The position numbers and the translations under genes were made by a program. A DNA stretch of 35,000 nt from Bigelowiella natans CCMP2755. Lineage: Eukaryota > Cercozoa > Chlorarachniophyceae. The notes under the pieces were generated by a model. It was not told the origin of the DNA. It worked only from the letters and a program-made list of their open reading frames with translations, and ran no database searches. Positions 24,064-33,502 of this stretch are shown here, one piece after another; the stretch's first letter is position 1; the number at the start of each line of letters is the position of its first letter. Where the stretch lies: contig ADNK01000344.1 of assembly GCA_000320545.1 (NCBI GenBank), positions 1 through 35,000 of the forward strand, read 5' to 3'.

Positions 24064-24507
24064 CTGTGAGTGAATGACTAGCTGAACAACTGACTGATAG
24101 ATAGATAATAGATATCGGGAATAATACTACTACTATTACTACCTATTAGGTGTGGTAGTGAGGAATCAAACTGTGCTACTAAATGGTGTCAATGATCATC
24201 CAAATCGTATGCTAGATCTTCAGGAGTCGTTAGGTAATATTTATTGTATTTATCACCACACTTTCACTAGTTGTAAGTTGTTGTATAAGAACTTGGAACA
24301 GAAGGTGATGATGATGATCTAAAAAGAAAGAAATGTATGTTGTTTACGTGATCAACTAACTGTTTTTGCTAAGTCGTTCGTGTCTATTGCTTCTTTTCAT
24401 GATGGCCAAAACATAAAGGAGAGATAGGAATTGAGCCGTACTATGTATATCTAGGAGATATGATTCCAGGGGTGGGTACATATCATCATTTATCGTGATC
24501 ATATTTT

Positions 24508-24540
<33 letters not shown>

Positions 24541-25044
24541 TACTTATATAGTAGCAGCAGCAGCAAAGTTTTCTAAGCTTTGTTTAATAAATCATCATCA
24601 TCATCATTACATGCTTGCTGTGTATAAGGAGTTGACGATATATATACCATACCATACATATGCGTGATGTGATGGTGATGCTGATAATTGTACTTCTTAT
24701 ATATCTAGAGCGAGAATTTGAGAACTTCATTACAAAAGTTACTACTATTAGAGAAAGAAACAAGAGGTACTACTACTACTACGATTACTGCTACTACTAC
24801 TACTGCTACTACTACTACTGCTACTACTACTATTTCCACAACTATTGCTAAACCCTTAATTCATTTTGCGACGAGAAGTGAGTTTGCTGAAAAGGAAAAA
24901 ATGATTTAATGAAAGTGTAAGTAATTATTTACAATTTTGAGAATTATTTATTCTAGTGATAAACAATAGGAGCTACAGCTGGATTTTTAACTCCACAATA
25001 CGTGACCGATCTCCCCCGTATTAATCCTACTACTTCTTCTATTT

Positions 25045-25078
<34 letters not shown>

Positions 25079-25443
25079 AAGTCTCAAAGACTAATGCTCT
25101 CTCTTCTACGAATGAAGAAGAAGAGGATGATGATGATGATGATAATGATGATAATAACCCTAATAACAGTAAAACCACATTGAAATAATACTGCTACCGC
25201 ATTGCTTACTACAAGATGGGGGTGGCAAAAGATTAGCACATTCGTACGAGTTCTATGATAGAAAGACGGGGATTAGTGTGTACTCTTCTCCAAAGGTACA
25301 TAGAAAATGATGATGATGATGGTGATGATGATGAAGATGTATACTATGATGCCAGAGCTACTACTGTGACGAGATCGACATATAGTAGTTCTATTATAGA
25401 AAAGTCTAGAGACAAAGATGTAGCAATAGATACAACATCATAA
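20093..25443 (+). CDS. Lysine 2,3-aminomutase-like radical SAM enzyme (KamA family)
   Basis: Supported exons: 20093-20136, 20198-20276, 20346-20417, one around 20947-21001, 21259-21449, 21744-21774, 22015-22061, 22492-22519, 22672-22735, 23146-23202, 23455-23536, 23832-23988, 24150-24233, 24419-24471, 24709-24766, 24970-25017, 25216-25295, then a last exon. From 21259 on, every junction agrees in phase. Landmarks in order: DPLRKQFIPL; HRYPNK; FLASSVCP joined to VYCRFCTRSYAIGG, giving the radical SAM C-x3-C-x2-C cluster split by an intron; LWKQGFEYIRQNSG; DVVVSGGDVF; HHVRRLRFATKGLSVLPMK; HTHINHANEI; VVVRNQTVLLNGVND; EPYYVYLGDM; ENLRTSL; ATAGFLTPQYVTDLP; GGGKRLAHSYEFYD. The family uses SAM, a 4Fe-4S cluster and PLP to move an amino group in lysine or a related amino acid; the substrate here is not shown. 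Exons between 20417 and 20947 and between 21001 and 21259 are unresolved, and the last junction has a frame conflict (25296-25336). Confidence 0.9.
22158..22272. repeat. Compound (AC)n(AT)n(GT)n microsatellite, aminomutase intron
   Basis: AC run, AT run and GT run follow each other in the intron 22062-22491. The AC and GT arms are complementary and could form a long hairpin in RNA or single-stranded DNA. Confidence 0.93.
22736..22769. repeat. (GTA)n beginning at a splice donor
   Basis: The intron after the exon ending at 22735 starts directly as GTAGTAGTAG and continues for about 11 units, so the donor is the first unit of the repeat. A similar (GTA)n lies at about 24504-24541 in another intron, and (TAC)n at about 24765-24831 begins at the donor GTACTACTAC of the exon ending at 24766. 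Confidence 0.9.
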
Positions 25444-25538
25444 ATAACACAACAGCAGCTTTTAAGAAACAAACTACTCCTCGTGTAAATTCCATGTTTT
25501 TCATCACGACAAAACATAGGTATGTAGAGAGAAATTTT

Positions 25539-25753
25539 TCATATATTGCGATCCAATCCACACTTTACAATGTGAAGACGCTCAAAGAGCCTGGCAGCAT
25601 CACTGCCCTCAATCTCAGAACCGCATGCTCGAAAATGCTCGTGCTGCTGCTGCTGCTGCTGCTGCTGCTGCATCTGAATTTCATCAAATATGAGAGTCAA
25701 TTCTACTGCACCGTGGACGACCGATAATTGTGGTAAATCGAGCAATTCTACAT
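25539..25753 (-). CDS. Last exon of an unrecognised poly-Gln gene
   Basis: A long pyrimidine-rich stretch ending in AAAAAG gives a good acceptor at 25754. The exon then reads 70 codons to TGA at 25539-25541. It holds a run of about nine Gln (CAG on this strand) between IFDEIQM and HEHFRACGSE, and ends in LFERLHIVKCGLDRNI. The gene converges with the aminomutase gene. Upstream exons would lie in or beyond island C and I find none, so the gene may be truncated by the island. The plus strand of the same stretch is also open but gives poly-Leu. Function unknown. Confidence 0.45.
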
Positions 25754-26505
25754 CTTTTTGCCAAGAAGTAGATAATAAGTTTAACAAGATGGAAAGTGAA
25801 GTCCAGCAAATTGCAATTAGTTTGATGATTAGATAACATGATTTGATGATTAGATAACATTAGACTGGTGCGTTCAATATCCAACAAAATACACCACAAT
25901 ATTAGATACTATTAACATATTCTGCTATGTTATCAATGTAGTAGCGCAATGTTGTGTCTATAGTTACTACACAGTCGCTCTAGCAGACGACAGCAGACTG
26001 TGTCTCTATCAGACTCCCGTGTCTGTCATCATCGTGAAGTAGATGATTTGAGTGTGTGTCAGAGTATTCTAGCAGGTTGCAGCTTTGTTCATTCCAATCA
26101 CTGATCGTACGTGAATTTGAAACACCAGACACGCGCACATGATGTAGTGTGAGACAGCAGGTAATGGCATGAACGAATTGCATTCAGTCAATGCTAGAAT
26201 GGTCATCCTGAGGCAGCTTTGCAAAGCGGTGGCTACAGCGCTCAAATTGTGCTAGCATCTTGGCATGTATTACGTTCCATGTCACGTTAGTGAAGGTGTC
26301 AATGCCGTTGTCGTTGCTGCTCCGCCTGCAAGTGCACACTCTGTACGCTTGTTTTCCTTCATTCATCTTTCAGTGTCGTACGTCATTGCTGCATGTTCAT
26401 TATTGCAGTGCATCGTGTGTCGCTGGATGTCTAGATGTGCGCATGTTCATAGGAGTGCATCTGTTCAACGGCTGTTGCTCCTTGCCTTTCTGTCCCCCCC
26501 CCCCC

Positions 26506-26571
<66 letters not shown>

Positions 26572-27384
26572 CATTCTAGCATTGTCTTGTTGTCCCTAGG
26601 AACTACATCTGTGAGACGGATGTAATTAATCAATGAAATTTGTTCAATGGTCATCCCCATGTAGCACATCTGTCTGCTAGCTGCTCCATTGTTTATTGAA
26701 CTCGATTTGAAATGGTGGCCCCATGCAACGCTGACCCTGATGAAGCTCATGTAACATCAAGACCATGCTAGCATGTGTCTGTTTACATGGAATAATTGGA
26801 GTAGAATATATAAGAACATCCATTCATATCGTCTCGCAACGGCTTCATGCTTGACCTATGTGCAGGCATGAAAGCTACGCACACAACATCAGCTATACTA
26901 GTATAGCTATTTGTGAACAAGCCAAAAATTGTAGTTAAAATAGCCGCCATTATATTTTGCGTCCATGCTGTCCACAATTTGCATGTAAACGGCAATGATC
27001 ATGCAATGTAATATGCTACACAAAGACGCTTAGGTGCAGGGATTGCTTAGAATTGCACGTGAAAATTCTCAAAAAGAATATTTAGGTGCATGTATAAATT
27101 TGTCAGTCCGCATCACTGTTTTTGTATCGAGTGTAGACGCTCTGCAAGATTTGGAAGATAGGACGATAAATTGTGTTTACTCTATGCTCCTCTTTCGTGG
27201 CCTTTATGCATATAATGCTCAAGCTGGTATACATCTGGCAATCTCAAGCTAGATGCGTGCAATATCGGAAGGGACATAATCTCCTCACACAAGTACAGGA
27301 TTCTAGCATCAATCAATAGCTAGTTGCGGTGTGTATGTCCATATCAATTGAAAATGAGCGTACTATAGCTTTGCGAACTACACG
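25754..27384. other. Island C, no gene supported
   Basis: It holds a 21-bp tandem duplication (TTTGATGATTAGATAACAT at about 25821 and 25842). From about 25930 the texture resembles islands A and B: TGCATG, GCATGT and CATTCA words and no trinucleotide runs. One compound (C)n(CT)n(GT)n tract lies at about 26497-26569. An open frame at 27034-27252 (+) has no match and no obvious splice context. Confidence 0.5.
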
Positions 27385-27549
27385 ATGCCTTTGAAATCCG
27401 TTACTGATAATGATGAAGATCTAGTGAGAAGAAGAGGAAATGATGATGATGATGATGATGAAGATCTAGTGAGAAGAAGAGGAAATGATGATAATGAGGA
27501 CGAACGACTCAAAGCAGAAAGAAAGAAAAAGTTTTACTACGAAAAATAA
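27385..27549 (+). CDS. Small acidic/basic ORF with an internal duplication, 54 codons
   Basis: ATG at 27385 to TAA. Two copies of an EDLVRRRGND unit are separated by an Asp run, followed by DERLKAERKKKFYYEK. The mix of charged residues looks coding and the duplication is in frame. There is no splice signal after the last codon, so it is either a tiny protein or the last exon of a gene whose other exons I cannot see. Function unknown. Confidence 0.3.
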   Translation: MPLKSVTDNDEDLVRRRGNDDDDDDEDLVRRRGNDDNEDERLKAERKKKFYYEK

Positions 27550-27624
27550 ATCAGCATGATAAAAATAAATTATTACTGAAGATGGATTCTAAATCTACTA
27601 CACACATGACGACGACGACAACGA

Positions 27625-27982
27625 CTATATCCGTATGATCCACTCTGATGATCGTTCACAAATTTTGTCGCAACAAACAAAAGAGCTTTCATCATTCCTA
27701 CTACCTGTGCTTTTCATGAAAACTACTATTTTATTCTTCCTTTTGTCATAATACGGGAATACAACAACAACAACAACTACTACTACTACTACCACAACTG
27801 CTACTAGCTACGTACCACTATTGTTTTCTTCTTCTCCTCCTCCTCCTCCTCCTCCTCCTTCTCTTTTATAATAGTCGTCGTTACGATTGTTGTGAGTATT
27901 ATTATTAATAGTAGTAGTTGTAGTAGCTTTTACAAACGGGTCCTCTTTCTGGGGTACTAATTGAAACTCTTTCTCATTGAAC
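27625..27982 (-). CDS. Two terminal exons of an unrecognised gene
   Basis: Exon 27982-27816 follows a pyrimidine-rich acceptor. It reads FNEKEFQLVPQKEDPF, a Thr run, Asn-rich and Gly/Glu-rich segments, and ends at a strong GTACGT donor. Exon 27704-27625 continues in phase with SRNDESSFVCCDKICERSSE and ends at TAG. Low-complexity content and a Cys cluster are visible, but no domain is recognised. Earlier exons probably lie between 28000 and 28340 but could not be fixed. Confidence 0.42.
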
Positions 27983-28338
27983 CTGGAATAGTTTTAACAC
28001 GGGGTGATAGAGAAGAAGGAAAGAGAGAAGAAGAAGAAGAAGAAGGAGGAGGAGGAAGAGGAGGAGGAGGAGGAAGCGAAGAATAGCTGATTATTCAGTC
28101 TGGTGAAATGTATCCATTTGCAAGAATTGGAGAAGGAAGTATTTTGTATTCACTCTACTCCTTTATATGAATAGCCCCTACCAACAGCTTCCTGTTCCAA
28201 CTATCAATTTCTATATTGTAGTAGTAGTAGTAGTCGTAGTAGTAGTGTATTTAAACTTTGATGTCCAACATTTCAAGTGATAAATATGATCCTCAAGGAG
28301 CATACATCTCAGAAGTAACTATAATTTTCTTCCATTTA

Positions 28339-28726
28339 TTAATTCCCAATGCTTCTTAATGACTTCCTTCTCTTCCTGCTTCTTCTGATTTTTCTTTATC
28401 TTCTTTTTTTACTAAGTACTATTGTTACCATGTTTCCATTTGAATCCGAAGACTAGCTATCCGATGTTGTGCCTGATCGTTGTTGATCAACCATGTTGTT
28501 TGCATTATTAGGCTCATGTTGTGATGCTACTGCTGTTGCTTCTGCCACATAATATACCCTCCTACTGTTTTTTCAGGTCCTACTAACAATTCTTCATTTT
28601 CTTCTACTCCTCCTCCTCCTTGTTCTTCTTCTTCTTCCTCATTTCCTCTAAAGTTATGGAGGAGGTATCTCTGCTCTCACAATGTTACTGAGCTAGCTGT
28701 ATTATTGGGTTATCCCCCACCCTCAT
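28339..28726 (-). CDS. Small unrecognised protein, four-exon model
   Basis: ATG at 28726 lies only 15 bases beyond the stop codon of the upstream gene on the same strand. Exons 28726-28689, 28647-28566, 28526-28429 and 28375-28339 join in phase to 84 codons. They read MRVGDNPIIQLAQ, an acidic Glu/Gly segment (ENEELLVGPEKT), then IMQTTWLINNDQAQHRIASL and a basic end. The two introns of 41 and 39 nt resemble other short introns here. The final exon is the least certain. No family is recognised, and alternative splicing patterns are possible. Confidence 0.33.
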
Positions 28727-28741
28727 TATATCGTCTGCACG

Positions 28742-28961
28742 CTACTCGGTATCATATCTCCTATTTAGTCGTTCGTTCTTCTTCCCCCTACTATTATTCC
28801 TCCTATTATTCTCCCTCTTCTCATCCTCTTCCAATCTCTTTAGTTTGCTGCAAGTTCACACATCCTCTTCCAATCTCTTTAGTTTGCTGCAAGTTCACAC
28901 CGTCTTAGGATCCAGAGATATGCTTGCCGGCCATTCTGCTGCAAACTTGTCCACTGTGAGA

Positions 28962-28993
<32 letters not shown>

Positions 28994-29407
28994 CAATATG
29001 TCACTACTTCTTGAGTCCTCATTGGGTTCCCGCCCACTCCCCCCCCCTCCCGTTTTCAATATTACTATTGATAGGTCGTAATTAGAGTCATTGGAGGAAG
29101 AAGCTTCTAAAAACATTTAACTACGACGACTTCTATCATATTAGTCTCTATAAGAATATATGTTTTCATTACAAGCGAAGCAGTAAATTTTAGAATCAAT
29201 TTATGTACTTTTTTGTAGTCTTACCAATATTCAGTACAGCTTTCTTTTCTGTTTTTATACCTGCAAGTGGTGGTGGTGATGATGATGATGATGATAATGA
29301 TATTTGCATGAAAGTCCAAACCGTACTACTTAAACCACTTATTCGATCACATCTAGGAATTAAAGATGACGTATATATGTATATTAATATTGCAACGACT
29401 GCTATTG

Positions 29408-29440
<33 letters not shown>

Positions 29441-29515
29441 TCTAGCGACTCGTACTCCAGATCAAATCTGCCCTGTAAAAGAACAACAATGCATTACTTT
29501 TATGTGCTGCATTAA

Positions 29516-29556
<41 letters not shown>

Positions 29557-29722
29557 GCAACATCGTCGTCGCAAAGCGATATTATAGAGCATGTTGTATT
29601 TGTTACTTGTAACTCATCTGTCAGCATCTGTATTCGTTCGTCCCTTTCTTTGATGTCATGATCATACCTTATCATTTGTGGAGAACGACAATGGTTTTCA
29701 GACACAGATGCTCTATATTATA

Positions 29723-29759
<37 letters not shown>

Positions 29760-29866
29760 TAAACATACACAGTATTTAACATCAATGTATATCATGAATA
29801 AAATGATAAAACTGCGATCACTTTACTCATTTAGGTGGAGAGATTGATTCAGAGCAACTCCTTCTC

Positions 29867-29911
<45 letters not shown>

Positions 29912-30451
29912 CTTTCTCCTCCTTTACCTCAAGCGTTCTCCCCATAATCGTGTAGAAGTCGTCAAAGCAGTTGCGCCGAGAAAAAGGCCACCTATTCGCG
30001 CTCGATTCCTCTTCAAGAAACTTGAGAGACGATGGAAAAACGAGCCACTTTGCTGATCTTCATCTTCGAATTTGTTCTCATGGTAATTCTCACCTCTGCT
30101 GTGACCAGAAGGATCATCAAAATTCTTGTCGGTAAATCCATTGTCGCTCATATTACCGCCTCTTCCTGCACCTCCTCCTTCTTCTTCTCCACCACCACCA
30201 CCTTTGTGAAGCTGTTCAAAACCCACAGTAGCGTTTTTCTCTGGCAGTTGATGGACACCAGCTGCTGTTGGTGTTGTTTCTGATGATGAGGGATAATCAT
30301 TCTGTTGACTGCTGCCGCTGTTGCCTCTAGTTTTTGTCTTCTTGCTGTTTCGTTTGTACTGGATACTCTTCACACCAAATGCTCTGCTGTGACTTACACC
30401 TGTTCTTCTTCCTATCACACACAGGACGAGTCTACGGTAGGCAGCAGCCAT
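28742..30451 (-). CDS. Unrecognised coiled-coil protein, possibly mitochondrial
   Basis: Seven exons agree in phase (325 codons plus TAG): 30451-29928, 29712-29607, 29472-29439, 29260-29225, 29106-28990, 28953-28899, 28847-28742. The start is an ATG with a basic N-terminus (MAAAYRRLVLCVIGRR) that resembles a mitochondrial presequence. After a Ser/Gly/Glu-rich region comes a basic patch and a moderately hydrophobic stretch (RIGGLFLGATALTTSTRLWG). A charged helical segment follows (KERDERIQMLTDELQ), then acidic and basic low-complexity parts ending NERLNRRYDTE. No domain is recognised. The short intron 28898-28848 lies inside a 39-bp tandem duplication. Confidence 0.6.
28822..28899. repeat. 39-bp tandem duplication spanning an intron
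   Basis: Copies 28822-28860 and 28861-28899 are identical. On the minus strand each contains GTGTGAACTTGCAG, so the first provides a donor (GTGAAC) and the second an acceptor (TTGCAG) for the 51-nt intron of the gene at 28742-30451. Confidence 0.93.
29520..29908. repeat. Intronic microsatellites (AT)n, (GT)n, (CT)n
   Basis: (AT)n at about 29521-29550, (GT)n at about 29726-29756 and (CT)n at about 29871-29908 fill the introns of the minus-strand gene at 28742-30451. The exon 29712-29607 lies between the first two. Confidence 0.9.
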
Positions 30452-30512
30452 TATTATTGCCGATTAATACATGCGACAACAATTGCACCGTTTTTAATGT
30501 TGGTCAATACAG

Positions 30513-30734
30513 GGGATTTCTCTTGCGCGTCAACGAAATGATGCTCGGCACCTCACACCTAGGTGGATTTCGTTCCCGGCAGTGCGTGACGATTCATCGT
30601 GGACCGAGCTAGCGAGGGATCGGAGAAGAAGATCCCCTAGTCCTAGAAGGAGACCTCTTAGTCCCAAAAGGAGATCTCCAAGCTCCTCGATGACCAGAAT
30701 GCCGTTCTTGATTCCTTCTGGTTTCACTAGTTAG
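30513..30734 (+). pseudogene. RS/SP-rich C-terminal exon or orphan fragment
   Basis: After a CAG acceptor-like site the plus frame is open for 73 codons to TAG at 30732-30734, with no ATG until near its end. It ends in an SR-protein-like segment (RDRRRRSPSPRRRPLSPKRR, then SPSSS) built from about 1.5 copies of a 27-bp unit, followed by a short hydrophobic end (MPFLIPSGF). It starts about 60 bases from the divergent minus-strand gene and stops just before island D, so a complete gene has little room. It may be the 3' exon of a gene overlapping its neighbour, or a displaced fragment. The complementary strand is also open. Confidence 0.3.
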
Positions 30735-30739
30735 ACCTC

Positions 30740-31920
30740 ACTGAATTTGGTTCACATCGAGACACTTCGTTTTGCAAGTGTCTTGTCACACTTTGGAAAT
30801 GCAGTTTTTCATCATTGTTCATTGTTCGCACACTGCAAGTGTCTTGCAACATTTGAAAATGTAGTTTATCATCATGATTCATTGTTCATTGTTCGTTGTG
30901 AAACGAACACTTGCATTTTCTTTGCTCACTCTTGGTGGAGGACGTGGATGACTCAGCACGTCTGATGATCCCTTCGAATCAAGCATTGGAACCACTTCGT
31001 TCAATCATTCATTTGTTCATTCATCAAATGGATCGGAATCACCAATGCGCTTTGCACTTGTTCCTTTCAAGAACACTTTGGAAACGTGGTCGATCATTGA
31101 GTTTCTTCCTTTCTCTAGTTCTTTCTTTCTTCACGCCCCTCAATTTTTCATGGCCTTTTTGATTGATTGAGGAAGGTGTGGAAGGTGTGGCAAATCCAAT
31201 GATCCTTTCAGCTGCACAATTGGAATGGCTTCATTCACTTGTTCATTCATTCAATGTCATGCAAATTTGAAACGACCGATCGAGGTGCGAACTTTTGGCG
31301 ATGCCATGCAAACACAATGCAAGGTCGCCAAGAATCCCTCCAAAGGTTTTGCTGCTGAAGACGCGACTGTGATGCAAACACTTGCTTCCCAAAAGTTGTG
31401 CCATCATCAAGCACTGGAGCAGACTTCGCTTGCGTGTGCGTGCGCGACAGTGCCAGCTAGTTTGTTTGCACATCACACACGTGGCTGCGTGGCTGCCACA
31501 CAACGCGCGAGGCAGGTGCAACATGGTTGACATGATGCATCGTGTGATGGACATGAGCATGATGACATTTTGGAACTCTGGCAATTGCTAGTTGCTGGAT
31601 CGAACGAACGACCAACAGCTACAGCTAGACAGCGAGGCTCAAAGGACAGCGCGATCAACGTGAACGCATGATGAGCGAACACGCTAGCGCTACATGCTGA
31701 TGTGCAATGTTGTCCATGGAATGTGCTGCCAATGTCTAGTTGTATTGCCTCAAGAAACGAAGCTCGCCATCAACGCAACTCTCACCAAGTTTTCACACCG
31801 CAGCACAGAACGTTGTCTGCTACGCTAATGAATGTGACACGTGACATGCAATGCGGAACATTCGTACATGCACATCAGATGGGATGAAATTGAGCTACGG
31901 CATGTTGACAGCACAATCAA
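30740..31920. other. Island D, diverged repeats, no gene supported
   Basis: Texture as in islands A-C. Internal diverged repeats are visible: GCAAGTGTCTTG at 30774 and 30835, each followed by a CAGTTTTTCATCAT- or TAGTTTATCATCAT-like arm and TTCATTGTTCG. A second pair, GATCC(C/T)TTC ... TTGTTCATTCAT, occurs near 30967-31025 and 31200-31250. Open frames of about 100 codons on both strands overlap each other and have no match. Confidence 0.5.
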
Positions 31921-32038
31921 CAAGTCGTTCATTAATTGCTGTGTTGAAAGTGTGACTAACTTGAATTCAAATTTATAGAACGATGTCTCTCGTATTCTTA
32001 GTTAATCTCTCACTTCGATAGTATTCTTTGCAATAGGC

Positions 32039-32190
32039 TTAGAATTCGTTAAATAACCTGTCTTTATTTTTCTCTTTAAAAGCAGAACCTCTTGTTTTCA
32101 TGGGGAGAGACTTTGACTTTGGTATGCAAAAGGATGGTATTTGTATGTGGAAACTACTTGTGCCGCACGTATGCGTGTGCAGATGTGTTT

Positions 32191-32224
<34 letters not shown>

Positions 32225-32503
32225 CTACTGCCTTAATGATTGTATGGTCACATTTATGATGCACTATTTTCGTAACACAGAAATGCCAAAATAATTGTAA
32301 GATTTACAATAGTATTATTACCTTTGTTAATCCCGGGGTCTTAAGACTACTCCTGGTGACGAACAATGACAACACATCTTTAGGCATAGCATATACCAAA
32401 TATATAGTTATATAATATAGCCGCTGCATAGCACAGCTACATTAGGATGACCGTTGCAAATTTAATCAATTCATTACATCCGTCTCATAATATACAATTA
32501 TGT

Positions 32504-32560
<57 letters not shown>

Positions 32561-32745
32561 CTATGTATGTGTGTGTGTGTGTGTGTGTGTGGTAATCCAT
32601 GGTGTATGTATTTCAATATTTGTAATATTGAAACAATTCCATGTTTTAAACAAACAAATTTATACCTCTTCATTATTTGAGGCAAATTGAAAGAATCCAG
32701 TTCTTTTTCCTTATCTATATCAAAAGATTAAGAAACAGTTAGTAC

Positions 32746-32792
<47 letters not shown>

Positions 32793-33123
32793 ATGCGGCC
32801 ATCAATACGTGTGGTAGTAGTAAACATTACGTAGTATGTGTTCTGGTGCACACCACATAATATCCTGCTTATTTATTCTGCATCCATTTATTATTATTAT
32901 TCTACTGCTGCTGCTTTAATCTGTGTTGTGATGCTGCGTATAATGTCACTGACTCGTAAGCTCATCACTTATTTTCTTGCGTAGCTTGGGAGTTGGAATC
33001 TTTTTATTAAAACATCGTAACCATGATATCCCTCGTTATTAATAATTCTTGTTTTCACTCTAGTTTCTAAACTAAGAACATATTTGAATACGTTTCGTCA
33101 ATCTAAAATTGTCATTGCCATTT

Positions 33124-33154
<31 letters not shown>

Positions 33155-33469
33155 AATACTAATGTTAGTTATCGAACTGCTCATCCCTCACTCAACAATA
33201 GCATTATCATCATCACCATTATCATCATCATCACATTATCACTGTCCTATTTCTTATTATTATGTAGTATTGTATTTCTACAATTCAAAAGCAGCAGCAG
33301 TATCTTTATGTAGTAGAGAGGAAGAAGAAGAAAAGCCTTGATTCGTGACGGTACGTTCGTATGGCACATATTATATTCCTACTAGATTTTAAAGACGACC
33401 ATATCCAATTTATCTCGCAGCTCTTCAGTCTTTTTATAGTAGTAATTTCAAGTTCAAAAGCTCATTTAG

Positions 33470-33502
<33 letters not shown>

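Noticed and set aside
32100-32294. Plus-strand ATG exon MGRDFDFGMQKDGICMWKLL with a GTATGC donor.
   Set aside because: The minus strand carries a better supported terminal exon here (LPMKTRGSAFKEKNKDRLF to TAA) that is in phase with upstream exons, and no further plus-strand exons were found.
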